The translations under genes and the position numbers were made by a program. The notes below the pieces were generated by a model. It did not search any database. It had not been told where the DNA came from and saw only the letters and a list, made by a program, of their open reading frames with translations. From positions 24,129 to 88,128 of the forward strand of contig JBNKGL010000017.1 of the NCBI GenBank assembly GCA_050289805.1: a stretch of 64,000 nt of DNA, in the 5' to 3' direction. Shown here piece after piece: positions 26,498-36,854 of this stretch. The stretch's first letter is position 1, and each line of letters starts with the position of its first letter. This DNA comes from JAUILA01 sp050289805. Its GTDB lineage: Bacteria > Bacteroidota > Bacteroidia > Cytophagales > Cyclobacteriaceae.

Positions 26498-29400
26498 ATG
26501 AAAAAGATGATGCTATATAAATATAAAGTGGCTTTCGCAGGTATGATGATAATGGCTTTCCTGTCATCAAACCTGAATGCCCAGCTGGTGCCTTATATAA
26601 ATAATGTGGATCCCCTGCAGGGTCATGCATGCCAGGTCGTCAACATTACGGGCTATAACTTTGAGTCGGGCGCCAAAGTGTTTTTTGGAGCTGCACTTGG
26701 AACAGTAATAAGTGCAACAGATCAGCTCATCGAGGTAGAGGTTCCTACGGGCGCCACCTTCGACCATATTGCCGTGATAAATCCATCCGGCAGAAAAATT
26801 GGGTACTCACCTAAAAAATTCCTGCCAAGCTTTGGAGGGAATACAGGTATTTCCGCAGCGGATTTTTCGGCACAGACAGATTTGCAGGTGAGTTCGGGAT
26901 TATTTGATGTTTGCCTTTGTGACCTGGATGGTGACGGGCGATCTGAGATCATCGGGTCCAGTTCAGGTTCTAATACAATCGACATTCTTAAGAATAACAG
27001 TACCGTGGGCGCATTGAGCTTTACTCGTATTACCGTGAATATGAATGCCCGCACACTGAACATCGCATGTGGAGATCTCAATGGAGATGCGAAACCGGAG
27101 ATTGTTTTTTCCGAAGGGGACGATGGCTCCCGTTTATTTATCCTTCAAAATAACAGTACTCTGGGATCTCTCAGCTTCTCCCCCCTGAATTACACTATCA
27201 CAGGAAGCGCAACAAAACGAATCGGGATCAGGGATATGGATTTTGATGGCCGGCCGGATATTGTCGTGACCGATCAGAGTCAGCCCAATGTATATGTTGT
27301 ACGTAATACAAGCGCAGGAGCCGTATCATTCGATCCGGCTTTCCGTACCTTAAATGTTCCGGGTGCCACCAGTACATCAGGACTGATCCTGGATGATTTT
27401 AATGAAGACCGCAGACCTGACATCCTGATAACTCAGTTTTTGAATGGTAACGGAGGATATTTCGTAGCGACCAACACCAGTTCGCCAAACAACTTCAATT
27501 TTTCATTTTTCAACTCCTACAGTGCGGCAGGCGCCTTATTTAATGTTATTTCGGCCGATATCAATGAGGACGGAAAAACGGATTTTGCAGGTACACAATT
27601 TACAGAAAACTCCATGTCCCGATTTGCCAACACCACATCCGGGGCAACCCCTTCCTTTGCCAATGGCGGACTGGTTTCTACTTCGCTTCGGCCTTGGGGT
27701 ATTGCCGGTGGCGATCTCGATGGAAACGGTGATGTGGACTTCGCAATCGCATCAACCGGTAGTTCGCTGGCTGTTTCTGTAATGCAGGGTCAGGGTAACG
27801 GATCATTCAATCACCGGCAAATTAGTGCCACCTACATCAACCGTAATATTCAGATCGGTGATATCAATGGAGACGGGAAACCTGATCTTATCTTTACAAG
27901 TGTGGATGATCAGGCGAATGCTATTCCGGCATCAAAGATATCCATCATGCTTAATCAGCGCTGTTATCAGCCAGTTATCGATCCCATAGGTCCATTTACC
28001 CTCTGTACCGGAAATACCCAGACCCTTCAGGTACAATGTATTCCCGGGGCTACATACCAGTGGCTGCGTGATGGATCACCCATTGCCGGCGCGGTAAATA
28101 ATACAATTGATGCAGATGCCACAGGTGATTATACCGTCACGGTAACAGAAGCCGACGGATGCTCTACAACCTCGGCGGCTGTTTCGGTCACTGTTAAAAG
28201 TGGGGCAGCCCTGTCAACCGCCAATATTACTGCCAATTCACCCATTTGCGCAGGACAGACATTAAACCTCTCTTCAAACGACGTGGGAGCTACAGAATAT
28301 GTATGGTCCGGCCCCAATGGGTTTACCGCAAATGGCAGGAATGTAAGTATTCCTGACTTCAGAAATATCAATGCCGGAAGATATTATCTTGACATATACT
28401 CCGGAGATTGTCTTCTGCAGTCCACCAGCACCCTCATCGAAGTAACGCCGGCACCTGCATTTTTTGCTTCAACCCAATCTGGCAATACCAGTTTCTGCCA
28501 GGGAGAAACAGCTGTAATTGAAATTTCACCTGCTGCAGCTGGTTTCAACTATCAGTGGTTTGATGATAACGGACCTATTTCAGGCGCTACCTCGTCTACG
28601 TATAATGCCACGGCAACTGGCAATTATTATGCTGAGATCAATGACATCGTAAGCGGATGCCCCACCATTTCGACGGAAACAATTCGATTGAATTTTGTAG
28701 CACCGCCGGTCGCTGATTTCCTTGCACCTGCTACTGTATGCGCAGGAAGCCAGATCACATTTACCGATAATTCAACCCTTACTGGTGCAGCGACATATTT
28801 CTGGGACTTTGGGGACGGCAATACCTCAACACTTCCTTCTCCCCAACATGCATATTCAACGCAAAACACGTATACGGTAACGCTGACGGTTAATTACGGC
28901 AGTGCCAGCTGTCAGGATGTGATCAGCAAACAGGTTACGGTTGCAGATGGCCTGGATGTACTGATGAATCAAACGGATGTCGTGATTTGCGAAGGGGAAA
29001 GCGTGATTCTTGAGCCAATCGGGACTTTTACATTTTTCCTTTGGGATGACGGATCCTCCAACCCAACCCGTGAAGTAACACAAAGCGGAACATATTCAGT
29101 TACCGTTCGGGATAATTCAGGCTGCCAGGGAACAGCTTCCGCGACTGTTACTGTGAATGGGCTGCCAAATGTTGTGATCTCTGCAGATCCACCTGCAGTT
29201 CCTCCGGGAGATCCCGTAAACCTTTCAGTAACAGGTCTTACGACTTATAGCTGGACACCTGCAGAATTCCTGGATGATGCTACGATTGCAAATCCTGTGG
29301 CAACAGTTGAGACTTCCACCCTATTCCAGGTTACAGGATTAACAGATACAGGATGCCAGGCGACGGCAGAAATCCTGGTTCGGGTTAATGGCGACCTGAT

Positions 29401-29677
29401 CGGTGAAAGTCTCCGTCCGAAAAACTTCTTCTCGCCAAACGACGGCGACATGATCAATCCAACCTGGGAAATTGAGGGCATTCTGGATTATCCGGAGTGT
29501 GCTGTCGAGATATATGACCAGACCGGAAACCTCCTGTTTGACGCAATGCCGTACCAAAATGACTGGGATGGGACCTCGGGAGGAAAAATATTACCCGATG
29601 GAGCATATTATTACATCATCCGCTGCAACGGAAACAACATTGTTAAGTCAGGAACCGTCACAATGCTGCGCAATTGA
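26498..29677 (+). CDS. Large secreted protein with FG-GAP/VCBS, Ig-like and PKD domains and T9SS type B tail
   Basis: 1059 residues from the ATG at 26498 (the frame opens 6 codons earlier inside the PorP stop region). Signal peptide to about residue 30 (NLNAQ). Order: IPT/TIG-like domain (35-105; VDPLQGHACQVVNITGYNF), FG-GAP repeats with DxDGDGxxE/D Ca-binding loops (about 125-480), Ig-like Cys-paired domains (490-745), a PKD domain (about 750-830; YFWDFGDGNTS) and further Ig-like repeats. The last 90 residues form a gliding-motility-type (type B) T9SS domain (SPNDGD, VEIYDQTGNLL, LPDGAYYYIIR). A surface adhesin or binding protein exported with help of the PorP/SprF partner just upstream. Confidence 0.88.
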   Translation: MKKMMLYKYKVAFAGMMIMAFLSSNLNAQLVPYINNVDPLQGHACQVVNITGYNFESGAKVFFGAALGTVISATDQLIEVEVPTGATFDHIAVINPSGRKIGYSPKKFLPSFGGNTGISAADFSAQTDLQVSSGLFDVCLCDLDGDGRSEIIGSSSGSNTIDILKNNSTVGALSFTRITVNMNARTLNIACGDLNGDAKPEIVFSEGDDGSRLFILQNNSTLGSLSFSPLNYTITGSATKRIGIRDMDFDGRPDIVVTDQSQPNVYVVRNTSAGAVSFDPAFRTLNVPGATSTSGLILDDFNEDRRPDILITQFLNGNGGYFVATNTSSPNNFNFSFFNSYSAAGALFNVISADINEDGKTDFAGTQFTENSMSRFANTTSGATPSFANGGLVSTSLRPWGIAGGDLDGNGDVDFAIASTGSSLAVSVMQGQGNGSFNHRQISATYINRNIQIGDINGDGKPDLIFTSVDDQANAIPASKISIMLNQRCYQPVIDPIGPFTLCTGNTQTLQVQCIPGATYQWLRDGSPIAGAVNNTIDADATGDYTVTVTEADGCSTTSAAVSVTVKSGAALSTANITANSPICAGQTLNLSSNDVGATEYVWSGPNGFTANGRNVSIPDFRNINAGRYYLDIYSGDCLLQSTSTLIEVTPAPAFFASTQSGNTSFCQGETAVIEISPAAAGFNYQWFDDNGPISGATSSTYNATATGNYYAEINDIVSGCPTISTETIRLNFVAPPVADFLAPATVCAGSQITFTDNSTLTGAATYFWDFGDGNTSTLPSPQHAYSTQNTYTVTLTVNYGSASCQDVISKQVTVADGLDVLMNQTDVVICEGESVILEPIGTFTFFLWDDGSSNPTREVTQSGTYSVTVRDNSGCQGTASATVTVNGLPNVVISADPPAVPPGDPVNLSVTGLTTYSWTPAEFLDDATIANPVATVETSTLFQVTGLTDTGCQATAEILVRVNGDLIGESLRPKNFFSPNDGDMINPTWEIEGILDYPECAVEIYDQTGNLLFDAMPYQNDWDGTSGGKILPDGAYYYIIRCNGNNIVKSGTVTMLRN

Positions 29678-29765
29678 TCAAATCGACCTACATATCTTAC
29701 ATCCAATGTTACATCAATATAAATAGGTGTATTAAGAAGGAGACCAGACCATAAATTCGTATTCT

Positions 29766-32700
29766 ATGTATAAGCTGAAATATTTCCTCTTCGTGCTACT
29801 TTTTTCTGCGCCATTGTTCGCACAGGCACAGGAAATTTGTGACAACGGAATCGATGATGACGGTGACGGATTTATTGATTGTTTTGATCCGGATTGTGCA
29901 CTGAACTCCTTATGTGACGGCAGTTATGTGGGTAATGATGCGAATTGTGAAGCCCCTCCTACTGATTTTCCGGACTTTACCATGACCCTTGATTTTTCAA
30001 CCCCTGATGAGACTACAAACCATTTGGGGCGTATTGCTATAGGAGATCTGGACCGTGATGGAATTCCTGAGATCATTAGTAATAACCGTTACAGTAAGCG
30101 AATTTATATATTGAATGGTGATGACGGATCAATCAAATATCAGCAGAACGTTGACTATTCACCACGCTGGGAGGCGGCCATTGGTAATCTCAATGATGAT
30201 AACTGCGCTGAAATCTTTTTCTGGGGTGTTCTGGGAGGCGAGAACTATATAATATCATATGATTGCCAGCTGAACGAGCTGTGGCGTGTACAGGTGCAGG
30301 ATGATCCCGGAAATTATGGACTCGCAGATTTTAACCGCGATGGCCAGGTTGAACTTTATTTGCGTAATGAAATCCGCGATGCTTCAACCGGAGCAGTTCT
30401 TGTTGCCGGTAATAACTGGAATGATGTGAACGCAGGTCCGGTGGCGGCAGATTTAACGGGTGACGGTGATCTTGAACTGGTACTGGGTGGCATATTGTAT
30501 GATGTGAACCTGGCAGGTGGTACACTTACCGAAATTGACAGAATTCCGAATTACTACCGCCGGAGCATGAACGATGCGACCAGTATCGCTGATTATAACC
30601 AGGATGGATTCCTTGATGTCATTGCCGTTGGTTCTGAAAATGGCAAAAATCAGAATACTACAGTTTTCTTTTGGGATGTGCAGAATAACCAGGTATCAAC
30701 CTTTAGTGATCCCATCCCTGGCCTTAACCTAAGCCTTTCATGCCAGGGCGGCGGTCCTCAAAATTATTATACAAACGGCTGGATTAACGGAACCGGCCGG
30801 GTGAATATTGCAGACCTTGACGGGGATGGCAATCTTAACGCATCCTTTGTATCCGGACGATACCTGTACGCACTTGATGAAAATTTCAACTTGCTGTGGC
30901 GGGTTATTATCAATGAAGAAACATCAGGTTACACCGGCTGTACTCTTTTTGATTTTAACGGTGACGGAAAGTCTGAAGTCGTGTATCGCGATGAGCAATA
31001 CATTTACATCATTAATGGTGAAGACGGAACAATTTACAACCAGCAGCGCTGTATATCACGGACCAACCGTGAATATCCAATTGTTGCCGATGTGGATGCT
31101 GATGGATCTACCGAGATATGTGTTCCTTGCGGATTTGATGACGCAGAGTCATGGAACAATTTCTGTAGCCTCGGATACTCACGATATTCTCATATACGTA
31201 TTTTTAAATCCAATTCACAGCCATGGGTACCTGCACGACGACTCTGGAACCAGCATGGATATTTTAATGTAAATGTGAATGACGATCTTACGATCCCCCA
31301 GGAAATGCAGAAGCATCACCTGGTATGGTCAACGGGTACTTGTACGCAAGGTGAGAATCGTCCGTTAAATACATTCCTTAACCAATCACCCTACCTGAAT
31401 TCAGAAGGATGTCCTACGTATGTAGCTCCTGATCTTGCATTCGTCGACGGATCTTTGGCTGTAACCAATCCCATTTGCCCGGAGCGTGATTTCAACGTAT
31501 CGTTTCAGATCCAGAATATAGGGGATGCGAGTCTTTCAGGTAATCTGCCGGTTTCATTCTACAATGGTGATCCCTTGGCAGCAGACGCGATCTGGCTTGG
31601 AACACAATATTTTACCCTCAATAATTTTGATCCGGGAGATGTTTTTGATGTAACAGACCTGTTGGTGACAGGACCTGGATCTAACTTTGAACTGTTTATC
31701 GTACTGAATGATGACGGGTCTTCTATCCCAACTCCGATAGCGCTGCCCAATACGAATTTTTCAGAGTGTAATTATGCCAACAATGTTGTCAACTCAACCA
31801 TTACACCTGGTCCATTCCAGATTGAAGTAGAGTCTACCGACAATTTTACCTGTGTGGGCAATGCCGTGCCAGCAAACGGATCTGCCAGGGCGTACCGTTT
31901 AGTTGGAAACCAGGAACAGACTACTGACTATATTTTCGAATGGTGGAATGGAACCGATATAAGCGGTGCTCCGGCTTTCACTGGTGCTGTTTATTCAGGC
32001 CTCGAAGCGGGCACGTATACTGTGATCGCCACTCATAAAACAGCGAATTGTTCATCCGATCCTGCTGAAGTAACGATTGGTCAGCAGATAGCGGATCTCA
32101 ACGCTGAAATTGTGATCGAAAAGCCCTATGATGATTGTAAAAAGCCAAATGGAAAGCTTCGTGTCGTTGTAAACGGTGGTGACCCTGTGGGTAAATTCAC
32201 TTATGAGTGGTATGTAGGAAATACAGTGGGTGGTGGTATCATTATCAGCAAGTCTCACGTAGCAGCAGACCTTGAGCCTATCGTTTATACTGTATTAGTA
32301 ACAGATAAAGCCACAGGATGTACGTTTGTTGTTTCTGAAGAGGTTCCTGATTTATCGGTTCGCCCCGAACCCAATTTAGCCATTACGAACATTGTATGTT
32401 CTGATGCAAACTCAGGAAGTGTTTCAGCAGATGTAATGGGTAATACCAATAATTATTTCTTCGACTGGTACATAGGTCCCGGTGTGAAGCCGAGTTCCGA
32501 TTATACCGGAAGTACTATCAATAACCTGGCAGCAGGTACCTATACGCTCCGTGTCACTGATAAGAGCAAAAAGTGTACGTATGATTCCACTTTTGTCATA
32601 GAACAAACCGTTCCGCCTGTAATTGATGGTGTTTCTGCAGTTGCACAAACTTCATGTGATCCCAACAATAACAATGGATCTGTTTCAATGACATTTACAG

Positions 32701-35700
32701 GTGATCCTGCTGACTACCTGATAGAATGGTTTAGCGGACAGAATACACTTGCAGCAAATAAGGTGGGTGAAGGACAGACACTGGCAGGATTGGCACAAGG
32801 TGTTTATACCGTGAAGTTAACGGACATTGCCACTGGGTGTTTTGCAACCGCTCAAACGACGGTGGTCAACAATGTTGTCATTCCAACGCTTTCTGCCGCG
32901 GCAACAGATGCAACTACATGTGTGCCTGACAATGGAGCCGTTACTGCTTCTGTAAGCGCGGGAAATATTTCTGATTATATCTTTTTCTGGTACGATGGAA
33001 ACCAGGTGAAAGCTTCTCCTGATTATTCAGAGCAGGGAAATGTTCTTTCGGACGTAGGTCCCGGTGTTTATACTGTATTCGCGATTAACCAGCTGACGGG
33101 TTGTGAGGTAGTTAGTCCGCAAACAGTAACAATCAATAACAATACGCCTGCAATCTCAATTTCGCAGGTAAAGGTAAATGAAGTGCCTCCTTCTGACTGT
33201 AACAGTACGGGAAGTCTTGAAGTAGAGGTGAATCAGCCAGGAAATACCCAGGGATTCACTCTTGAGTGGTATGAAGGTCGCGCTCCTTTTGCGAATCCTC
33301 CAATCAAGACCGTGAATGATGCATTTTCTGATGTATTGGACGGTATTGGCGCAGGTGTATATTCTGTCGTTGCTACAGATCCTGCATCCGGGTGTTCATC
33401 AACTGAAAGTTTCGTTCTGGAGTTTGTCGACCTGCACACTGTTGCAGTGACGCCGAATGACAATACAAATTGTACACCTGAAAATGGTAGTCTTGATATT
33501 GTTCTTGACACCAAGGGACTTGATGCATCAGGGTTTACCATGGAGGTATATGCCGGTTCCAATACTACCGGAACACCCATCGAAACCATTAATGGTGTAT
33601 CCGGACAAACCAATTACTCCAGCATCAACACACTTGCAGGCGGAGAATATACCGTTGTTGCGATTAATTCATTGCCAGGATTTAACGACTGTCGTTCTAT
33701 TCCGGTGACAGTAGAAATCATGAATGTTGCAACCGGACCGGTATTGGCTATTAATGCTCAAGGAAATAATACCGCATGTACAGGCGGTACCTTCAATGGT
33801 TTCGCTGAACTCGACATCGATGGAGGTTCAAATCCGGCAAACTATACCATTACCTGGTATGAAGGACAAAACATTACGACGGCTCCTGTGCTTGGCACCA
33901 ATGTAGGGGTTGTAGCAAATAACGGCGAGCGCGCCAACCAGCTTAAAGGAGGGGTTTATACTGCCGAGGTGACAAATTCACTTGGCTGTACGACTGTAAT
34001 ATCTGTAAATATTATTGATGACGCTCCTATCCTTTCAATCGATGTAATGCCTGTGAATATTACTTCATGTGATATGAATGGCAATCTTACCGATGGAAAC
34101 GCAACCGCCCAGGTAATGGATGAAGGAGTCCCTGTTGCCGGCTACACGTTAACCTGGACAGATATTAACGGAACTGTGATTGCATCCGGTCCCGCAGCAA
34201 ATAATCTTGCTCCCGGAACCTATTATGTAACGGCTTCCGACGCAGCCACAAATTGCGGTACAACTGCGGAATTTATAATTGAAGATCTTACGATCAATAA
34301 CCCGACAATCCAGATTGTTGATTTTGAAAATCCTACCAGGTGTCTTCAGATTGCAAACCTGACTGGTTTCCTTGAAATCACCATTGATGGTAACAGCGCA
34401 TCCGGCTATGATATCACATGGCGCGAGGATGATGCTACGGGAACGATTATCGCAGCCGGAGCAAACCAGACGCGTCTGGATGACTTAACGATCAATGCAA
34501 ACTTTAACACCGATACGAAGTCCTACTACGTTGAGGTGGTGAACAGAGATAACCTGTGCCGGGATAATGTGATATATGCAATGGAGCGTGAGGTTGTTCC
34601 TGTAAATATTACGGCAACGGCTACCCCGGTTACGATATGTGATCCTGCAAACCCCGATGGAACTTTGTTCGCAACAGTGACCAGCGGAGGGTTTAACAAC
34701 TATACCTACAACTGGACCGGAACCAACGGGTTTGCGGCAACAGGTCGGGATGTGATTGGCGTTCCGATGGGTGACTATACAGTAACGGCCGTCGATAATC
34801 TTGATGCGTTCTGTACGGCTGATACCCTTGTATCTGTGGTCGAGGAGCAAATATATCCCGAGCTCATGCTGGAGGCACTTGCGCCGAATACTGCTTGTGT
34901 AGACTCACTGGCGGATGGTGTCGGTCGTGCTACCGTGAACGGCGAATTTGTTGGTTATACTTTTGAATGGTATGAAGGTACGGATCTTACGGCGGCACCT
35001 GTATATGTAGGTAGTGAATTCTTTGGAATGAAAGCTCTGACCTATACCGTTGTTGTGATTGATAACATCACAGGATGTTCTGTAGAAGGGACAATACAGA
35101 TAGAGGAGAATATTGCTAATTTACCGGACCCTACCCCTGTTGTTCTGGCTCACGTCACAAGTTGTGAGGAACCGAACGGTATTGTAGTGGCCTCGGTAGA
35201 AGGAAATACTCAGGACTACATTTTTGAATGGTATATGGGGCAGGATATCAAACCGAACCCTGATTTTACAGGTGAGATCTGGGCTGGAGTAGATGCGGGA
35301 TTCTATACCGTACGTGCGATCAGCAGAATTACCGGTTGTATAGTCGGGCCTGCGACTGTAGAAGTTTTGGAAAACCTCTCCTACCCTGAGTTTGAGTTCA
35401 ATATAACCGCACCTACATGTGATAGTAATAATGGTTTTGTAGAACTCATTATGCTCAATGATGTGGAGATCCGTGATATTACCTGGACAGCGCAGAACGG
35501 CACAGTGTATTACGGACCTAACCTGAGTGAAGTTCCTGCAGGAATTTATGAAGTGACTGTAACATCCCATCTGGGCTGTTCGACAACCTCAACGCTGGAA
35601 CTCATCCCTGAGATTGAAGCATTTAACGGTGTTTCAAGAAATGGTGATAATCGTAATGATTTCTTCAGGATCGGTTGTATTACCGACTACCCGCAAAACC

Positions 35701-35900
35701 TCGTGAAAATTTTCAACAGGGCTGGTACGCTCGTGTATGAAATGGAAGGTTATGATAATGCTACCAAGTATTTCGATGGTACTTCAAACCGGGGTATTAG
35801 CGTGATGGGCGTGAGCTTACCGGACGGTACTTATTATTATGTAATTGATAAACGTGATGGTTCCAAACCGATCGCCGGTTATCTGGAAATTGTACAGTGA
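29766..35900 (+). CDS. Giant (2044 aa) repetitive T9SS type B surface protein, SprB-like
   Basis: Signal peptide MYKLKYFLFVLLFSAPLFAQAQ, then a metal-binding CDNGIDDDGDGFIDCFDPDC motif (residues 24-45). FG-GAP repeats fill about 60-500 (IGDLDRDGIPEI, IADLDGDGNLNA). A CARDB-like domain lies at about 555-680. About 14 tandem Cys-paired repeats of 80-100 residues run from about 683 to 1950. A type B C-terminal domain ends the protein (FFRIGCITDYP, VKIFNRAGTLVYEM, LPDGTYYYVIDK). This plan matches SprB-like gliding adhesins of Bacteroidota. It lies 88 bp behind the first cargo gene and 12 bp before a second PorP/SprF gene. Ligand unknown. Confidence 0.9.
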   Translation: MYKLKYFLFVLLFSAPLFAQAQEICDNGIDDDGDGFIDCFDPDCALNSLCDGSYVGNDANCEAPPTDFPDFTMTLDFSTPDETTNHLGRIAIGDLDRDGIPEIISNNRYSKRIYILNGDDGSIKYQQNVDYSPRWEAAIGNLNDDNCAEIFFWGVLGGENYIISYDCQLNELWRVQVQDDPGNYGLADFNRDGQVELYLRNEIRDASTGAVLVAGNNWNDVNAGPVAADLTGDGDLELVLGGILYDVNLAGGTLTEIDRIPNYYRRSMNDATSIADYNQDGFLDVIAVGSENGKNQNTTVFFWDVQNNQVSTFSDPIPGLNLSLSCQGGGPQNYYTNGWINGTGRVNIADLDGDGNLNASFVSGRYLYALDENFNLLWRVIINEETSGYTGCTLFDFNGDGKSEVVYRDEQYIYIINGEDGTIYNQQRCISRTNREYPIVADVDADGSTEICVPCGFDDAESWNNFCSLGYSRYSHIRIFKSNSQPWVPARRLWNQHGYFNVNVNDDLTIPQEMQKHHLVWSTGTCTQGENRPLNTFLNQSPYLNSEGCPTYVAPDLAFVDGSLAVTNPICPERDFNVSFQIQNIGDASLSGNLPVSFYNGDPLAADAIWLGTQYFTLNNFDPGDVFDVTDLLVTGPGSNFELFIVLNDDGSSIPTPIALPNTNFSECNYANNVVNSTITPGPFQIEVESTDNFTCVGNAVPANGSARAYRLVGNQEQTTDYIFEWWNGTDISGAPAFTGAVYSGLEAGTYTVIATHKTANCSSDPAEVTIGQQIADLNAEIVIEKPYDDCKKPNGKLRVVVNGGDPVGKFTYEWYVGNTVGGGIIISKSHVAADLEPIVYTVLVTDKATGCTFVVSEEVPDLSVRPEPNLAITNIVCSDANSGSVSADVMGNTNNYFFDWYIGPGVKPSSDYTGSTINNLAAGTYTLRVTDKSKKCTYDSTFVIEQTVPPVIDGVSAVAQTSCDPNNNNGSVSMTFTGDPADYLIEWFSGQNTLAANKVGEGQTLAGLAQGVYTVKLTDIATGCFATAQTTVVNNVVIPTLSAAATDATTCVPDNGAVTASVSAGNISDYIFFWYDGNQVKASPDYSEQGNVLSDVGPGVYTVFAINQLTGCEVVSPQTVTINNNTPAISISQVKVNEVPPSDCNSTGSLEVEVNQPGNTQGFTLEWYEGRAPFANPPIKTVNDAFSDVLDGIGAGVYSVVATDPASGCSSTESFVLEFVDLHTVAVTPNDNTNCTPENGSLDIVLDTKGLDASGFTMEVYAGSNTTGTPIETINGVSGQTNYSSINTLAGGEYTVVAINSLPGFNDCRSIPVTVEIMNVATGPVLAINAQGNNTACTGGTFNGFAELDIDGGSNPANYTITWYEGQNITTAPVLGTNVGVVANNGERANQLKGGVYTAEVTNSLGCTTVISVNIIDDAPILSIDVMPVNITSCDMNGNLTDGNATAQVMDEGVPVAGYTLTWTDINGTVIASGPAANNLAPGTYYVTASDAATNCGTTAEFIIEDLTINNPTIQIVDFENPTRCLQIANLTGFLEITIDGNSASGYDITWREDDATGTIIAAGANQTRLDDLTINANFNTDTKSYYVEVVNRDNLCRDNVIYAMEREVVPVNITATATPVTICDPANPDGTLFATVTSGGFNNYTYNWTGTNGFAATGRDVIGVPMGDYTVTAVDNLDAFCTADTLVSVVEEQIYPELMLEALAPNTACVDSLADGVGRATVNGEFVGYTFEWYEGTDLTAAPVYVGSEFFGMKALTYTVVVIDNITGCSVEGTIQIEENIANLPDPTPVVLAHVTSCEEPNGIVVASVEGNTQDYIFEWYMGQDIKPNPDFTGEIWAGVDAGFYTVRAISRITGCIVGPATVEVLENLSYPEFEFNITAPTCDSNNGFVELIMLNDVEIRDITWTAQNGTVYYGPNLSEVPAGIYEVTVTSHLGCSTTSTLELIPEIEAFNGVSRNGDNRNDFFRIGCITDYPQNLVKIFNRAGTLVYEMEGYDNATKYFDGTSNRGISVMGVSLPDGTYYYVIDKRDGSKPIAGYLEIVQ
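31810..35625 (+). repeat. About 14 tandem protein-level repeats (SprB-like modules) inside the giant cargo
   Basis: In translation the pattern recurs: N-terminal Cys followed by NG(S/F), a segment Y.(F/L)EWY.G or similar, an (L).AG.YTV strand, then (A/T)x..TGC and a linker. I count about 14 units averaging about 91 residues (272 bp). At DNA level the units are diverged, so they are old duplications and not a recent expansion. Two Cys per unit may form an intra-module disulphide. Confidence 0.75.
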
Positions 35901-35912
35901 TGAAGAAGTAAC

Positions 35913-36854
35913 ATGAAACGAATACTCATTTTTTTAGTTGGCCTGTCCACATTTTTTATCTCAACAAGGGCCACAGCACAACAGTATCCGGTATACTCAC
36001 AATACCTGTTTAATCCGCTTGTGATTAATCCCGCGTATGCAGGTAGTCATGTACAGTTCAGTGCAACCATGATGTACCGGAACCAGTGGGTGAACCTTGA
36101 CGGAGCGCCGCGAACAACATCGCTAACAATGCATAGCACGCTTGGAATACCTTCCGTGGGAATTGGTGCAATCATCACCAATGACAAGATCGGAAGTTAC
36201 AGCAATACCAGTATTTACGGTCATTATGCCTACAGGCTGAGAATGCCAACAGGAACATTATCGATGGGTTTACAGGCTGGATTTAACCTCGTTTCTGCAG
36301 ACTACAGCGACCTGAATCTGAATGACCTGAATGATGCTTCATTTATCAGCTTCAGTAATAAGATACGTCCGAATTTTGGAGCCGGTGTATATTACGACAG
36401 CAAGAAATTCTACGCAGGCTTTTCAATACCCTTTATTCTGAATACCAGTATTGCGAGTAACCTGGAGAGCTTTATTACCGAACTCCGTGAAGCACGGTAT
36501 TACTATCTTCATGGAGGCGCATTCATCAACCTGAATCCACAGGGTACAGCAGTCATTCACCCGTCATTATTGGTGAGAGCCCAGGAAGGACAGCCATTGA
36601 GCATGGATGTGAATCTGGATTTTATTCTAAATGAAGTATTCAGTATCGGTGCTTCCTACCGTAACGTGGATGCCATTATCACCTATATGAGTCTTAAGTT
36701 AAGCGACCAGTTTCATTTTGGTTATTCATATGATTGGACGCAATCTGACCTGAACCAATTTTCCAATGGTACACATGAATTCATGCTGAACTACAGGTTC
36801 CGGATCAGGAAATTTCACGGAAACGTGGAATGTCCGTCTTTCTACGAACATTGA
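35913..36854 (+). CDS. PorP/SprF family T9SS outer-membrane protein
   Basis: 313 residues. Signal peptide ends at TATAQ, followed by the family signature QYPVYSQYLFNPLVINPAYAGS, then YRNQWVNLDGAP and a barrel ending FSNGTHEFMLNYRF. There is no C-terminal extension, unlike the paralogue at 25180. It begins 12 bp after the giant cargo gene, as sprF follows sprB in Flavobacterium. SprF-type proteins are needed for secretion of type B cargo proteins, so this one likely serves the 2044-aa protein. Its stop codon abuts that of the convergent DUF697 gene. Confidence 0.93.
   Translation: MKRILIFLVGLSTFFISTRATAQQYPVYSQYLFNPLVINPAYAGSHVQFSATMMYRNQWVNLDGAPRTTSLTMHSTLGIPSVGIGAIITNDKIGSYSNTSIYGHYAYRLRMPTGTLSMGLQAGFNLVSADYSDLNLNDLNDASFISFSNKIRPNFGAGVYYDSKKFYAGFSIPFILNTSIASNLESFITELREARYYYLHGGAFINLNPQGTAVIHPSLLVRAQEGQPLSMDVNLDFILNEVFSIGASYRNVDAIITYMSLKLSDQFHFGYSYDWTQSDLNQFSNGTHEFMLNYRFRIRKFHGNVECPSFYEH

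Noticed and set aside
29678..29765. Possible terminator between the two cargo genes
   Set aside because: No hairpin with T run is present; the gap looks like a leader region only.
31810..35625. Repeat array considered as a CRISPR or DNA tandem repeat
   Set aside because: The repeats exist only at protein level; no constant DNA repeat with spacers is seen.
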